64,000 nt of DNA from an uncultured Bradyrhizobium sp. (GTDB lineage: Bacteria; Pseudomonadota; Alphaproteobacteria; Rhizobiales; Xanthobacteraceae), in NCBI RefSeq assembly GCF_936928535.1, contig NZ_CAKZHY010000168.1, positions 49,192-113,191 on the forward strand, given 5' to 3'. The notes under the pieces were generated by a model. It saw nothing but the letters and a program-made list of their open reading frames with translations. It was not told where the DNA came from and searched no databases. Positions 17,588 through 26,698 of the stretch are shown here, piece by piece. Both the position numbers and the translations under genes were made by a program. Position 1 is the stretch's first letter. Every line of letters starts with the position of its first letter.

Positions 17588-19096
17588 TCAGCGCGATGCC
17601 CGCCTCGTCCATACGATGCGCGCGAGCAGGCCATCGATGGCAGGCCAGAACAGCAGCAGAACCGCCAGCGTCGTGATCGAGCCGACCAGGCCGTTCGACC
17701 AGAACACCTTGAGGTCGCCGCCCGAGCCAATCATAGAGAGGCGGAAGGCATCCTCGGCGCGGTTGCCAAGCACGAGCGCCAGCGTAAACGGCGCCAGGGG
17801 AATGCCAACCTTCTTGAAGACGTAACCGACGACGCCGAAGCCGAGCATGAGCCAGATGTCGAACATCGCATTCTGGATCGCATAGGCGCCGATCGCGCAG
17901 GACACCACGATCATCGGCGCCACCGCAGCGAACGGCACGCGCAGGATCGAGGCGAAGATCGGCACCGTCGTCAGCACCAGTACAAGGCCGACGACATTGC
18001 CGAGATACATCGAAGCGATCAGACCCCAAACGAAATCCTTGTGCTCGACGAACAGCAGCGGACCCGGGTTGAGCCCCCACACCATCAACCCGCCGAGCAG
18101 GATCGCGGCCGTACCGGAGCCGGGAATGCCGAGCGCCAGCATCGGCAGCAATGCCGAGGTGCCGGAGGCATGCGCCGCCGTCTCCGGTGCGAACACACCT
18201 TCGATCCGGCCCTTGCCAAAGGTTTCGGGATCCTTGGCAAAACGCTTGGCAAGATTGTAGCCCATGAAGGACGCTGCGATCGCGCCGCCGGGCGTGATTC
18301 CGAGCCAGCAGCCGATGAAAGACGAGCGGAGCAGTGTCACCCAGTATTTCGGCAGGTCCTTCCACACACCAAGCACCACGCGCAGCGAAATACTGGCCGC
18401 GTGGCCGCGCAGCGCCAGCCGTTCCTCCATCGTCAGCAGGATCTCGCTGATGCCGAACAGGCCGATGACGGCGACGAGGAAATTGATGCCGCGCAAGAGC
18501 TCGGCCGAGCCGAAGGTCATGCGCAACTGGCCCGACACCGTGTCCATGCCGACGCCGGCGAGCAGCAGGCCGAGCGACATCGAGATGACGATCTTGTGCC
18601 TGGATTCGCGCCCCAATCCGACGAAGGAGCAGAACGTCAAGAGATACACGGCGAAGAACTCGGGCGGGCCGAACTTCAGCGCAAACGACGAGATCATGGG
18701 CGCAAGAAAAGTGATAAGCAGCACCGCGACCAGCGAACCGATGAAGGACGAGGTGAACGCCGCGGTCAGCGCCTCGGCCGCCCTGCCCTGCTGCGCCATC
18801 GGGTAGCCGTCGAAGGTGGTGGCGACCGACCAGGCTTCGCCTGGGATGTTGAACAAGATCGAGGTGATCGCGCCCCCAAAAAGCGCGCCCCAATAGATGC
18901 AGGACAGCATCACGATCGCCGAGGTCGGATCCATCGTGAAGGTGAGCGGCAACAGGATGGCGACGCCGTTCGGGCCGCCAAGCCCGGGGAGCACGCCGAC
19001 GAAGATACCGAGCACGAGCCCGGCCATCATCAGCACGAGGATCTTCCACGTCAGCAGGACGGCGAAGCCGTGAAGCAAGAGGCCGAGAGCTTCCAT
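17588..19096 (-). CDS. tctA: Tripartite tricarboxylate transporter permease, TctA
   Basis: 502 residues from the ATG at 19096, the usual TctA length. About 10-12 membrane helices are visible, with the conserved 'GVLPGLGGPNGVAILLPL' (about 31-48) and 'LGIPGSGTAAILLGGLMVWGL' region (about 344-364), both typical of TctA. It is the large inner-membrane channel of a three-part secondary carrier that works with a periplasmic binding protein and takes up carboxylates. It follows tctB by 13 bases on the same strand. Confidence 0.95.
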   Translation of the reverse strand: MEALGLLLHGFAVLLTWKILVLMMAGLVLGIFVGVLPGLGGPNGVAILLPLTFTMDPTSAIVMLSCIYWGALFGGAITSILFNIPGEAWSVATTFDGYPMAQQGRAAEALTAAFTSSFIGSLVAVLLITFLAPMISSFALKFGPPEFFAVYLLTFCSFVGLGRESRHKIVISMSLGLLLAGVGMDTVSGQLRMTFGSAELLRGINFLVAVIGLFGISEILLTMEERLALRGHAASISLRVVLGVWKDLPKYWVTLLRSSFIGCWLGITPGGAIAASFMGYNLAKRFAKDPETFGKGRIEGVFAPETAAHASGTSALLPMLALGIPGSGTAAILLGGLMVWGLNPGPLLFVEHKDFVWGLIASMYLGNVVGLVLVLTTVPIFASILRVPFAAVAPMIVVSCAIGAYAIQNAMFDIWLMLGFGVVGYVFKKVGIPLAPFTLALVLGNRAEDAFRLSMIGSGGDLKVFWSNGLVGSITTLAVLLLFWPAIDGLLARIVWTRRASR

Positions 19097-19109
19097 GGCT
19101 TGCGTCCGC

Positions 19110-19652
19110 CTAGTAGCCGAAGGCCGCTTCGAGCGGGCCCTTCGGCATGATGACGTCGAAGGCGACGTCGAAGGTGGCGAACATGATCGCCGTGAACACA
19201 AGGGCCGTGAGCAACGACTTCCACAGTGCGATCTTGCCGATCGCCCGCATGAAGCCCGCGATCAGCAGGAAGCTTCCGACATAGAGGCCGAGAAATTGCG
19301 TCACCAAGCAGAACAGCAGCGTCGGCACGAACACCGCCAGCACGCGATACGCCTGCGCGCGCGTGACGAAAGTTTCGGCGGATTTGCGGCGCGAGAGGAG
19401 CGCGGCGATCAGGCCGTAGAGACTGCCACCACCCAAAATGACGGAGAGATAAAATGGGAAATAGCCGGGCTCAGGCCCGGTCGCGTCCCAGGACGCGCCA
19501 GTGCGCCAATTGTCGTAGCCAAGCATTGCGGCGAGCGCGAGCAGCAGCAGGCAGACGACACTCTCGACGGAGCCGGAGGAGACGACGGAGGGCGAGTCGT
19601 CTTCGGGCGCGGTCGGATCGTCGACGACGATTTCAAGATCGGTTTGAGACAT
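19110..19652 (-). CDS. tctB: Tripartite tricarboxylate transporter small permease, TctB
   Basis: 180 residues, with four hydrophobic helices separated by short loops, beginning about residue 33 ('VCLLLLALAAMLGYDNW'). The 'PEPGYFPFYLSVILGGGSLY' segment (about 60-79) is the conserved TctB feature. The first 30 residues are acidic and cytoplasmic. It forms the small membrane subunit with TctA. It is separated from tctC by 128 bases that contain a palindromic repeat. Confidence 0.92.
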   Translation of the reverse strand: MSQTDLEIVVDDPTAPEDDSPSVVSSGSVESVVCLLLLALAAMLGYDNWRTGASWDATGPEPGYFPFYLSVILGGGSLYGLIAALLSRRKSAETFVTRAQAYRVLAVFVPTLLFCLVTQFLGLYVGSFLLIAGFMRAIGKIALWKSLLTALVFTAIMFATFDVAFDVIMPKGPLEAAFGY

Positions 19653-19686
19653 GCCTATGCCAGGAATGATGCGGCCAATTCGCCCG

Positions 19687-19704
19687 CTCCCCGCTTGCGG
19701 GGAG
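19687..19704. repeat. Short GC-rich palindrome, REP-like
   Basis: ctccccgc and gcggggag form a perfect 8-base stem with a two-base loop, followed by 'gagggttggggtgaggg'. This motif is familiar from dispersed intergenic repeats in Bradyrhizobium and other high-GC proteobacteria. It lies between tctC and tctB and could weaken transcription into tctB after the highly needed binding protein. Confidence 0.65.
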
Positions 19705-19780
19705 AGGGTTGGGGTGAGGGAGAGTTTACGCGGGCACGGTGAGAACTGGACTCATGAGTGTCCTTCTCACCCGGAATAAT

Positions 19781-20755
19781 CTATTTCGCGACGAATCCGG
19801 CTTCCGTCATCAGCGCCTTGTTCTGGGCATCGTCTTCCTCAAGGAACTGCACCATGTCCTTGCCGGTCAGGAAGATCGGCTTCAAGGCCTGTTTCTCCAT
19901 GTAGTCCTTGTATTCCGCCGTCTGGGTCACCTTGTGGAACAGCTCGACATAGAATGCCTGCTGCTCCGGCGTGACCTTCCCGGGCAGGAACATCGCACGA
20001 AGCATCAGGTACTGCACGTCGATGCCCTCCTCTTTGCAGGTCGGAATATCAGCCCAGGACTGCGTGTCCGTCACCTTGGCTGCGTAGGAGATGCGCTCCT
20101 TGTCGAACACGCAGAGCGGACGCACTTGGCCAGCACGCCAGACCTCAAGGTTTTCGGATGGATTGTTGACGTTGGATTCGGTGTGGTTGCCGACGAGCTG
20201 GGTCGCGGCCTCACCGCCGGACTTGTAGGGAAGATAGGAAAATTTCGCGCCGGTCTTCTGCTCCAGAAAGACGGTGAGCACGTGATCCTCACGCTTGGAA
20301 CCGGTGCCGCCCATCTTGAACGGCGAGCTGGCCGCCTTTGCAGCTGCGACGAATTCCTTCACCGTCTTGGGGCCGGCGCTGTTGTCCCACAGCACGAACT
20401 GGTCGAGGGCGATCACCGAGACCGGGGTCAGCTCGCGCCAGTTGAACGGGATCTTGGCCGAGAGCGGCAGCATGTAGATCAAGGAATAAGCGATCAGCAC
20501 CTTGTTCGGGTCGCCCTCGCTGGACTTCATGTACATCAGCGCTTCGGCGCCGGACGCACCTCCCTTGAGTGAGACTACCATGGGCTGCTTCATCAGATTG
20601 TTCTTCTGGATCGCGGCCTGCATCATCCGCGCCATCTGATCGGAGGCGCCGCCCGCGCCCGCCGCTACCACGATCTCAACCGGTTTGGTCGGTTCCCAGC
20701 CTGCGAATGCCGGCGCCACCCAAAGCGAAGCCAGCAGCACGGCCGCGGCCCTCAT
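19781..20755 (-). CDS. tctC: Tripartite tricarboxylate transporter binding protein, TctC/Bug type
   Basis: 324 residues from the ATG at 20755 (a GTG at 20767 is possible). A Sec signal ('MRAAAVLLASLWVAPAFA') leads into 'KPVEIVVAAGAGGASDQMAR', the conserved binding-protein start. The middle has 'MLPLSAKIPFNWRELTPV' and 'LPYKSGGEAATQLVGNH', typical of Bug proteins that recognise carboxylates. It is the first gene of the tctCBA operon. The ligand cannot be predicted from the sequence. Confidence 0.93.
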   Translation of the reverse strand: MRAAAVLLASLWVAPAFAGWEPTKPVEIVVAAGAGGASDQMARMMQAAIQKNNLMKQPMVVSLKGGASGAEALMYMKSSEGDPNKVLIAYSLIYMLPLSAKIPFNWRELTPVSVIALDQFVLWDNSAGPKTVKEFVAAAKAASSPFKMGGTGSKREDHVLTVFLEQKTGAKFSYLPYKSGGEAATQLVGNHTESNVNNPSENLEVWRAGQVRPLCVFDKERISYAAKVTDTQSWADIPTCKEEGIDVQYLMLRAMFLPGKVTPEQQAFYVELFHKVTQTAEYKDYMEKQALKPIFLTGKDMVQFLEEDDAQNKALMTEAGFVAK

Positions 20756-20988
20756 TCCATGTCCCACGCGCGTCTACTCCAAATTCTAGTCTAAGTTCTT
20801 GTTCGGATTTGCAATTCGCGATGGCGAAAGGCAACCTGCATTGTGCTGGCGAACGCCGCCGAGTTCAAGCGGCCGGGCACCGCACTGCCTATGACTTTGG
20901 GATGAGGTCGATCGCAGCGGGGCCGATCCGAACGAAAAGCGCGGGCCCGTTGCCGAGCCCGCGGGCAATTCGACGTGCGAGGCGACCG

Positions 20989-21783
20989 CTACTTACCCTT
21001 CCAGCTCGGCGTGCGCTTGTTGAGAAAGGCATCCATGCCCTCGCGGAAATCCTCGCTCAAATAGGCCTTGAGGATCAGGTCCTCGCCCTGTTCGCGCGAC
21101 AGCGTGGGACGGATGCGACGCACGGCTTCCTTGGTCGTCTCCAGCGTCAGCGGCGCATGGCTTGCGACCAGCCTTGCGGTCTCATCGGCGCGGCGCTGCA
21201 GTGTCTCGACATCAGGCACGATTTCGGTGAGCAGGCCGAGCGACAGCGCTTCCTGTGCGTCGACGAGGCGCGCCCGAAAGATCAGGTCCTTGGTGCGGGC
21301 CGGACCGACCAGCGAGACAACGCGGCTGATGTTCGACATCGACAGGCAGTTGCCGAGCGTGCGCGCGATCGGAAAGCCCATGCGTGTCGTTTCGGTTCCA
21401 ATGCGAAGATCGCAGCAGGCGGCGATACCGGCGCCGCCGCCGGTGCAAGCGCCAGCAATGGCCGCGATCACGGGTACGCGGCACTGTTCGAGCGTGCCGA
21501 GCACGCGGTCGATCCGCGCCTCGTAGTCGAGCGCATCCTGTGCCGTTTTGAAGGCACGGAACTGGGAAATGTCGGTGCCTGACGCAAACGCCTTGTCTCC
21601 AGTGCCGGTGAGGATCAGCGCCTTGATCGAACGATCGGCGTTGATCTCCAGGCAGATCTCGGCCATGCGGTCATACATCGCGAAGGTCATGGCGTTGCGC
21701 GCCTGGGGGCGGTTGAAGGTGATCCGCGCGATGCCGTCCGTGACGGAGTAGAGAAGGTCTTCGTTCGTCGCTGGTGCGTTCAT
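20989..21783 (-). CDS. Enoyl-CoA hydratase/isomerase family protein, atypical active site
   Basis: 264 residues, full length for the crotonase family. The oxyanion-hole segments are present: 'FASGTDISQF' (67-76) and 'GACTGGGAGIAA' (111-122). The two glutamates of the classic hydratase are not: 'FPIARTLG' (137-144) has Ile where the usual PE motif has Glu, and Asp166 replaces the second Glu. It therefore may use the crotonase fold for another reaction, such as decarboxylation, isomerisation or hydrolysis of an acyl-CoA. It sits between the tct operon and the aminotransferase gene, all on the minus strand. Confidence 0.85.
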   Translation of the reverse strand: MNAPATNEDLLYSVTDGIARITFNRPQARNAMTFAMYDRMAEICLEINADRSIKALILTGTGDKAFASGTDISQFRAFKTAQDALDYEARIDRVLGTLEQCRVPVIAAIAGACTGGGAGIAACCDLRIGTETTRMGFPIARTLGNCLSMSNISRVVSLVGPARTKDLIFRARLVDAQEALSLGLLTEIVPDVETLQRRADETARLVASHAPLTLETTKEAVRRIRPTLSREQGEDLILKAYLSEDFREGMDAFLNKRTPSWKGK

Positions 21784-21788
21784 CGCGC

Positions 21789-21830
21789 GCTCACTTCTTC
21801 TTCAAGCTAGCTCACTTCTTCTTCAAGCTA
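21789..21830. repeat. Two tandem copies of a 21-base unit
   Basis: Positions 21789-21809 and 21810-21830 are identical, each starting gctcactt and ending caagcta. The array begins just upstream of the ATG of the enoyl-CoA hydratase-like gene (start at 21783 on the minus strand), so it lies in its 5' leader. It looks like a recent slippage or duplication. Confidence 0.9.
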
Positions 21831-21869
21831 GATGGATCAGGCACCTTGGGCCTTAAGCCACCTCGGCAT

Positions 21870-23069
21870 TTACGCTACCTGGGCCTTGGCCATCGGCACC
21901 GCATCACGTCCTTTCAGGACGTCCATGGCCGCCAGCACGCCACCGCTCCGGTGCGGAATCTTTGCAAGATCGAGGCCCATCTCGACGCCGGCCAGCGTGC
22001 CCATCAGCATCAGGTCGTTGAAATGGCCGATATGGCCGATGCGGAACACCTTGCCCTTGACCTTGTTCAGGCCGGTGCCGAGCGACATGTCGAAGTTTTC
22101 CAGCACCACCTTGCGGAAGGCGTCGGCATCGAAGCCGTCGGGCACGCGCACGCCGGTCAGCGCCGGCGAATGCGCGGAGGGATCGATGCACTGCGTCTCC
22201 AGGCCCCAGTCCTTCGCCGCCGCGCGCGTCGCGGCGCTGTGGCGCTTGTGGCGCGACCAGACGTTCTCGAGGCCTTCTTCCTCGATCATCTTCACCGCTT
22301 CGCGCAGGCCGTAGAGCAAATTGGTCGCCGGCGTATAGGGGAAGGTGCCGAGCTTGTTGAAGCTGATCACCTCCTGCCAATCCCAATAGGAGCGCATGCC
22401 GGGATTGGCCTTGGCAACCGCGAGCGCCTTCTCCGAGACGGCGTTGAAGCCGAGGCCGGGCGGCAGCATCAGGCCCTTCTGCGAGCCGGCGACCGAGACG
22501 TCGATGCCCCAGGCGTCGTGCTCATATTCCATCGAGCCGAGGCCGGAGATGGTGTCGACCATGAGCAGCGCCGGATGCTTGACGCGATCAAGCAGCTTGC
22601 GCACCTCCAAAGGCGGCGTGACGCAGCCGGTCGAGGTCTCGTTATGGACAACACAGACCGCCTTGATGGCATGCTGCTTGTCGGCGGCAAGGCGCTTCTC
22701 GATCTCGGCGAGATCGGCACCATGACGCCAGTCGCTCGGGATGAAGTCGACGTCGAGCTTGAACTTGTCGGCGATGCCGCGCCACAGCACGGCGAACTGG
22801 CCGGTCTCGCACATCAGAACCTTGTCGCCGGGGGCGAACACGTTGACCATCGCCGCTTCCCAGGCGCCGGTGCCCGATGAGGGGAAGATGATCACGGGCT
22901 GCTTGGTGCGGAACACCCGCTGCATCGAGGCCAGCACCGCAAAACCGAGCTCGGCGAACTCCGGACCACGATGGTCCAGGGTCGGCATGTCCATCGCCCG
23001 CAGCACGCGGTCGGGCACGTTGGTCGGTCCTGGAATCTGTAAGAAATGCCTTCCAGTATGCACGGTCAT
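21870..23069 (-). CDS. Serine-glyoxylate-type aminotransferase (class V)
   Basis: 399 residues from the ATG at 23069, with the start just before 'GRHFLQIPGPTNVPDRVLRAM', a conserved N-terminus of this group. The PLP lysine is K198 in 'VAGSQKGLMLPPG', and 'DTISGLGS' holds the PLP-binding Asp. The family moves the amino group of serine or alanine to glyoxylate, giving glycine. The divergent partner is a glycolate/lactate oxidase-like flavoprotein, which would make glyoxylate. This context supports a glyoxylate-handling role, but exact substrate choice is inferred. Confidence 0.9.
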   Translation of the reverse strand: MTVHTGRHFLQIPGPTNVPDRVLRAMDMPTLDHRGPEFAELGFAVLASMQRVFRTKQPVIIFPSSGTGAWEAAMVNVFAPGDKVLMCETGQFAVLWRGIADKFKLDVDFIPSDWRHGADLAEIEKRLAADKQHAIKAVCVVHNETSTGCVTPPLEVRKLLDRVKHPALLMVDTISGLGSMEYEHDAWGIDVSVAGSQKGLMLPPGLGFNAVSEKALAVAKANPGMRSYWDWQEVISFNKLGTFPYTPATNLLYGLREAVKMIEEEGLENVWSRHKRHSAATRAAAKDWGLETQCIDPSAHSPALTGVRVPDGFDADAFRKVVLENFDMSLGTGLNKVKGKVFRIGHIGHFNDLMLMGTLAGVEMGLDLAKIPHRSGGVLAAMDVLKGRDAVPMAKAQVA

Positions 23070-23268
23070 AGGCGTCCTTCCCGGTCTTTGAGGCTGTCTT
23101 GCTCGAACGTGGCCCGCATTGAGGGCTCCAGCGAGCCGCTCGCATATCACTATTCGCCGGGCTTGTCCCTCGCCCAACGGGGTCCGTCAATGCACAAGAA
23201 GCAGGGCTCGCTTGCCAACGGCCGAGACGGGAGGCAAGACGGTGCCCGCGAACAGGCGAGAATGGGTC

Positions 23269-26200
23269 ATGGCGGCGGAAATGGCTGGAAAATCACCGGA
23301 ATCGGTCCAAACGGACCGTCTCGCGGCTCGTCTTGCCCGCGACATCACCGGCGACATCCTGTTCGATCGCTTCAGCCGCGGCCGCTACGCCACCGACGCC
23401 TCGTTCTACCAGATCATGCCCTCGGGCGTGGTCGTCCCCAGGACCATGGACGAGGCCCTGCGGGCGCTGGGGATCGCCCGCGACGAGGGGATCAAAGTCA
23501 CCCCGCGCGGCGGCGGCACCTCGCAATGCGGCCAGACCGTCAATGACGGGCTGGTGGTCGATCTCTCAAAACACCTCAACAAGATCCTGTCGCTGGACGT
23601 CGGAGGGCGGACCTGCGTCGTCGAGCCCGGCATCGTGCTCGACGACCTCAACCGGCAGCTCAAAAAGCACGGCCTGTGGTTTCCGGTCGACGTCTCCACG
23701 GCCTCGCGCGCCACCATCGGCGGCATGGCCGGCAACAACTCCTGCGGCGGACGCTCCTTGCGCTACGGCACCATGCGCGACAACACGCTGTCGATGGAGG
23801 CCTCGCTCGCCGACGGCACATTGAGCCGCTTTGGCGAAGTGTCGCGCGATCTCTCCGACGTCGAGGCTCCCGGAAGCGCCCGCGCCCTCTTCCGCGACAT
23901 GCTCGATCTCGGCGTGCGCGAGGCCGACGAGATCGCCGCGCGTTTTCCAAAGGTCCAGCGCCGGGTCGGCGGCTATAATCTCGATGCGCTGGTGCCGCGC
24001 AACGCGCGCAACAACATGGCGCACCTGTTGGTCGGCTCGGAAGGCACCCTCGCCTTCACCACCAAGGTCGAGTTGAAGCTGTGGCCCGTCATCCGCAACA
24101 AGGCGCTTGGCGTCTGCCATTTCGGCAGCTTCTACGAGGCGATGGATGCCGCCCAGCATCTGGTGAAGCTGAAGCCGATCGCGGTCGAGCTGGTCGACCG
24201 CACCATGCTGGCACTCGGCCGCGATATCGCAATGTTCAAGCCGATCATCTCGGCCGCCATCAAGGGCGATCCGGACGCCGTCCTGGTGGTCGAATTCGCC
24301 GAGGAGGACCAGGCCGACAACCTTGTGCGCCTCAAGCAGCTCAGCGCGCTGATGGGCGATCTCGGCTTCGGCTGGAACAACGAGCCGCGCAAATGGGGCG
24401 GCGTCGTCGAGATCACCGAGCCCGCGCTGCAGAGCGGCATCGCCGATTTCCGCGCCGCCGGCCTCAACGTCATGATGTCGATGAAGCAGGAGGGCAAGCC
24501 GGTCTCCTTCGTCGAGGACTGCGCCGTGCCGCTGCCACACCTCGCCGACTACACGGCGCGGCTAAACGAAGTCTTTGCCAAGCACGGTACCAGCGGCACG
24601 ATGTATGCCCACGCCTCCGAAGGCTGCCTGCATGTGCGCCCCGTACTGAACCTGAAGCTGGAAAAAGACGTCAAGGCGATGCGCGCCATCGCAGAGGAGG
24701 CCTTTGCGCTGGTGCGCGAATACAAGGGCTCGCACTCCGGCGAGCATGGCGACGGCCTGGTGCGCTCCGAATTCCACGAGAGCATGTTCGGCGAGCGCCT
24801 GGTCGCCGACTTCCGCGAGGTGAAGCGGCGCTTCGACCCCGACGGCGTGCTCAATCCTGGCAAGATCGTCGACGCGCCCAGCATGGACGACCGCTCGCTG
24901 TTCCGCTTCAAGCCGGACTATCGCGTTGGCAAGATCAAGACAAAACTGGACTGGTCCGCCTATCCCGGTGCCGGCGGCGGTTTCCAGGGCGCCATCGAGA
25001 TGTGCAACAACAACGGCGCCTGCCGCAAGCTCGAGGGCGGCGTGATGTGCCCGTCCTATCGCGCCACGCGCAACGAGAAGGACGTCACGCGTGGGCGTGC
25101 CAACACGTTGAGGCTCGCGATCTCAGGCCAGCTCGGCCCTGATGCGCTGTCCTCAGACGAGATGATGGAAACGCTGAAGCTTTGCGTCTCTTGCAAGGCC
25201 TGCCGCCACGAATGCCCAACCGGCGTCGACATGGCCAAGATGAAGATCGAGGTATTGGCCGCACGCGCCGCCTCCCACGGTGTGAGCTTGCACAATCGCC
25301 TGGTCGGCTATCTGCCGCGTTATGCCGCCCTCGCCGCGCGCTTCGCGCCGCTAACGAACATGCGTAACCGCAGCCCACTCTTGCGAAAACTGTTCGAGCG
25401 CTTCGCCGGCATCAGCGCGCGCCGCGCCCTGCCCGCGTTCCGCAGCGATGTGTTCGTGCCGCCGGCGGAAATGGTCGGACCAGAGACCGGTCGCGAGGTC
25501 GTGCTGTTCGCTGACACCTTCAATAGCATCTACGAGCGCGAGAATCTCGACGCTGCGCTGCGCGTGCTGACGGCCGGCGGTTATCGTGTGCATTTGCCGA
25601 GACCTGCGAGCGGAAGTCGCCCGCTCTGTTGCGGCCGTACCTTCCTCTCCGCCGGTCTCGTGGATGAAGCCAAGTCCGAGCTTGACCGTCTCGTGGCTGC
25701 CTTTGCACCCTTTGCCACGCGCGGGGTGCCGATCGTCGGCCTCGAGCCGAGCTGCCTGCTGACGCTGCGCGACGAACTGGCTTCGCTGCGCAAGGACAAC
25801 GATACCAAGGCCGTCGGCGCGCATGCGCTGACCTTCGAGGAATTCCTGGTGCGCGAGGCCGAAGCCGGCCGGCTGCAACTGCCGCTCGGAAGCATCGCAG
25901 AGAAAGCTGTCGTGCACGGCCATTGCCACCAAAAATCCTTCGGCGCCTTCAGGTCGGTCGAGCAGGTGCTGCGCCTCGTGCCGGGCCTTGAGGTCAAGAC
26001 CATCGAGTCGAGCTGCTGCGGCATGGCGGGTGCTTTTGGTTATGGCGCGGACACCTACGATGCCTCGATCGAGATGGCCGAGCTGTCGCTGCTGCCGGCG
26101 GTGCGCAAGGCTGACCCGTCCACGCTCATCGTCGCCGATGGCACCTCCTGCCGCCACCAGATCCACGACGGCGCTGGCCGCGAGGCGCTTCACGTCGCCC

Positions 26201-26277
26201 GCGTGCTGGCAATGAGTCTCGATCGCGCCGACGCTAATTCCACCTCTCCAGCTGCAAAGGAACCCAGCAATGGCTGA
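23269..26277 (+). CDS. Fused FAD-binding and Fe-S oxidase (GlcD-GlcF-like)
   Basis: 1002 residues from the ATG at 23269 (23281 possible). The N-terminal half is a PCMH-type FAD domain with 'PRGGGTSQCGQTVNDGL' and 'GMAGNNSCGGRSLRYGTMRDN', followed by a FAD oxidase C-terminal domain. The C-terminal half has a [4Fe-4S] motif 'CVSCKACRHECPTG' (about 640-653) and two CCG domains, with 'HGHCHQKSFG' (about 883) and 'ESSCCGMAGAFGYG' (about 914). Such D-lactate or glycolate dehydrogenases pass electrons to quinone. It overlaps the next gene by eight bases and is divergent from the aminotransferase. Confidence 0.93.
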   Translation: MAAEMAGKSPESVQTDRLAARLARDITGDILFDRFSRGRYATDASFYQIMPSGVVVPRTMDEALRALGIARDEGIKVTPRGGGTSQCGQTVNDGLVVDLSKHLNKILSLDVGGRTCVVEPGIVLDDLNRQLKKHGLWFPVDVSTASRATIGGMAGNNSCGGRSLRYGTMRDNTLSMEASLADGTLSRFGEVSRDLSDVEAPGSARALFRDMLDLGVREADEIAARFPKVQRRVGGYNLDALVPRNARNNMAHLLVGSEGTLAFTTKVELKLWPVIRNKALGVCHFGSFYEAMDAAQHLVKLKPIAVELVDRTMLALGRDIAMFKPIISAAIKGDPDAVLVVEFAEEDQADNLVRLKQLSALMGDLGFGWNNEPRKWGGVVEITEPALQSGIADFRAAGLNVMMSMKQEGKPVSFVEDCAVPLPHLADYTARLNEVFAKHGTSGTMYAHASEGCLHVRPVLNLKLEKDVKAMRAIAEEAFALVREYKGSHSGEHGDGLVRSEFHESMFGERLVADFREVKRRFDPDGVLNPGKIVDAPSMDDRSLFRFKPDYRVGKIKTKLDWSAYPGAGGGFQGAIEMCNNNGACRKLEGGVMCPSYRATRNEKDVTRGRANTLRLAISGQLGPDALSSDEMMETLKLCVSCKACRHECPTGVDMAKMKIEVLAARAASHGVSLHNRLVGYLPRYAALAARFAPLTNMRNRSPLLRKLFERFAGISARRALPAFRSDVFVPPAEMVGPETGREVVLFADTFNSIYERENLDAALRVLTAGGYRVHLPRPASGSRPLCCGRTFLSAGLVDEAKSELDRLVAAFAPFATRGVPIVGLEPSCLLTLRDELASLRKDNDTKAVGAHALTFEEFLVREAEAGRLQLPLGSIAEKAVVHGHCHQKSFGAFRSVEQVLRLVPGLEVKTIESSCCGMAGAFGYGADTYDASIEMAELSLLPAVRKADPSTLIVADGTSCRHQIHDGAGREALHVARVLAMSLDRADANSTSPAAKEPSNG

Positions 26278-26698
26278 CCTCAAGCTCGACACCGCCCGCA
26301 AGATCCTCGACGCCGCGTTCGCCAAGGCGAGCGAGCTCAAGCTCAAACCGCTCGTCGTCACCGTCCTCGATGCGCGTGGCGTGCTGAAGATCGCCGCCGC
26401 GCAGGACGGCACCAGCCTGATGCGTGCCGAGATCGCCCACGGCAAGGCCTATGGCGCGCTCGCCATGGGCCTCGGCTCGCGCGCCCTGTTCCAGCGCGCG
26501 CAGGAGCAGCCCTATTTCATCGACGCCATAAACACGATTGCCAAGGGCGCGCTGGTGCCCGTGGCCGGAGGCGTACTGATCATGGACGGCACGGTCCTGC
26601 TCGGGGCCGTCGGTGTTTCTGGCGATACGTCGGATAATGACGAGGCCTGTGCCATCGCAGGAATTCAGGCGGTGGGCCTGAAGGCCAACGCGGGGTAG
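26270..26698 (+). CDS. GlcG/HbpS family heme-binding-like protein
   Basis: 142 residues, full length for the family. The sequence follows the GlcG/HbpS pattern: 'ELKLKPLVVTVLDARGVLKIAA', 'AEIAHGKAYGALAMGLGSRAL' region and 'PVAGGVLIMDGTVLLGAVGVSG' near the C-terminus. In other bacteria these proteins lie in glycolate (glcDEFG) or other oxidase operons; their role is uncertain, and some bind heme. It overlaps the 3' end of the FAD/Fe-S gene, so the two are translationally coupled. Confidence 0.88.
   Translation: MADLKLDTARKILDAAFAKASELKLKPLVVTVLDARGVLKIAAAQDGTSLMRAEIAHGKAYGALAMGLGSRALFQRAQEQPYFIDAINTIAKGALVPVAGGVLIMDGTVLLGAVGVSGDTSDNDEACAIAGIQAVGLKANAG

Noticed and set aside
17534..19150. 538-codon plus-strand frame opposite tctA.
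   Set aside because: Composition is Arg/His/Glu-rich and it mirrors tctA codons; no start signal or motif.
19687..19730. GC-rich repeat between tctC and tctB considered as a rho-independent terminator.
   Set aside because: No U tract, and the sequence is a familiar dispersed repeat, so it is listed as a repeat.
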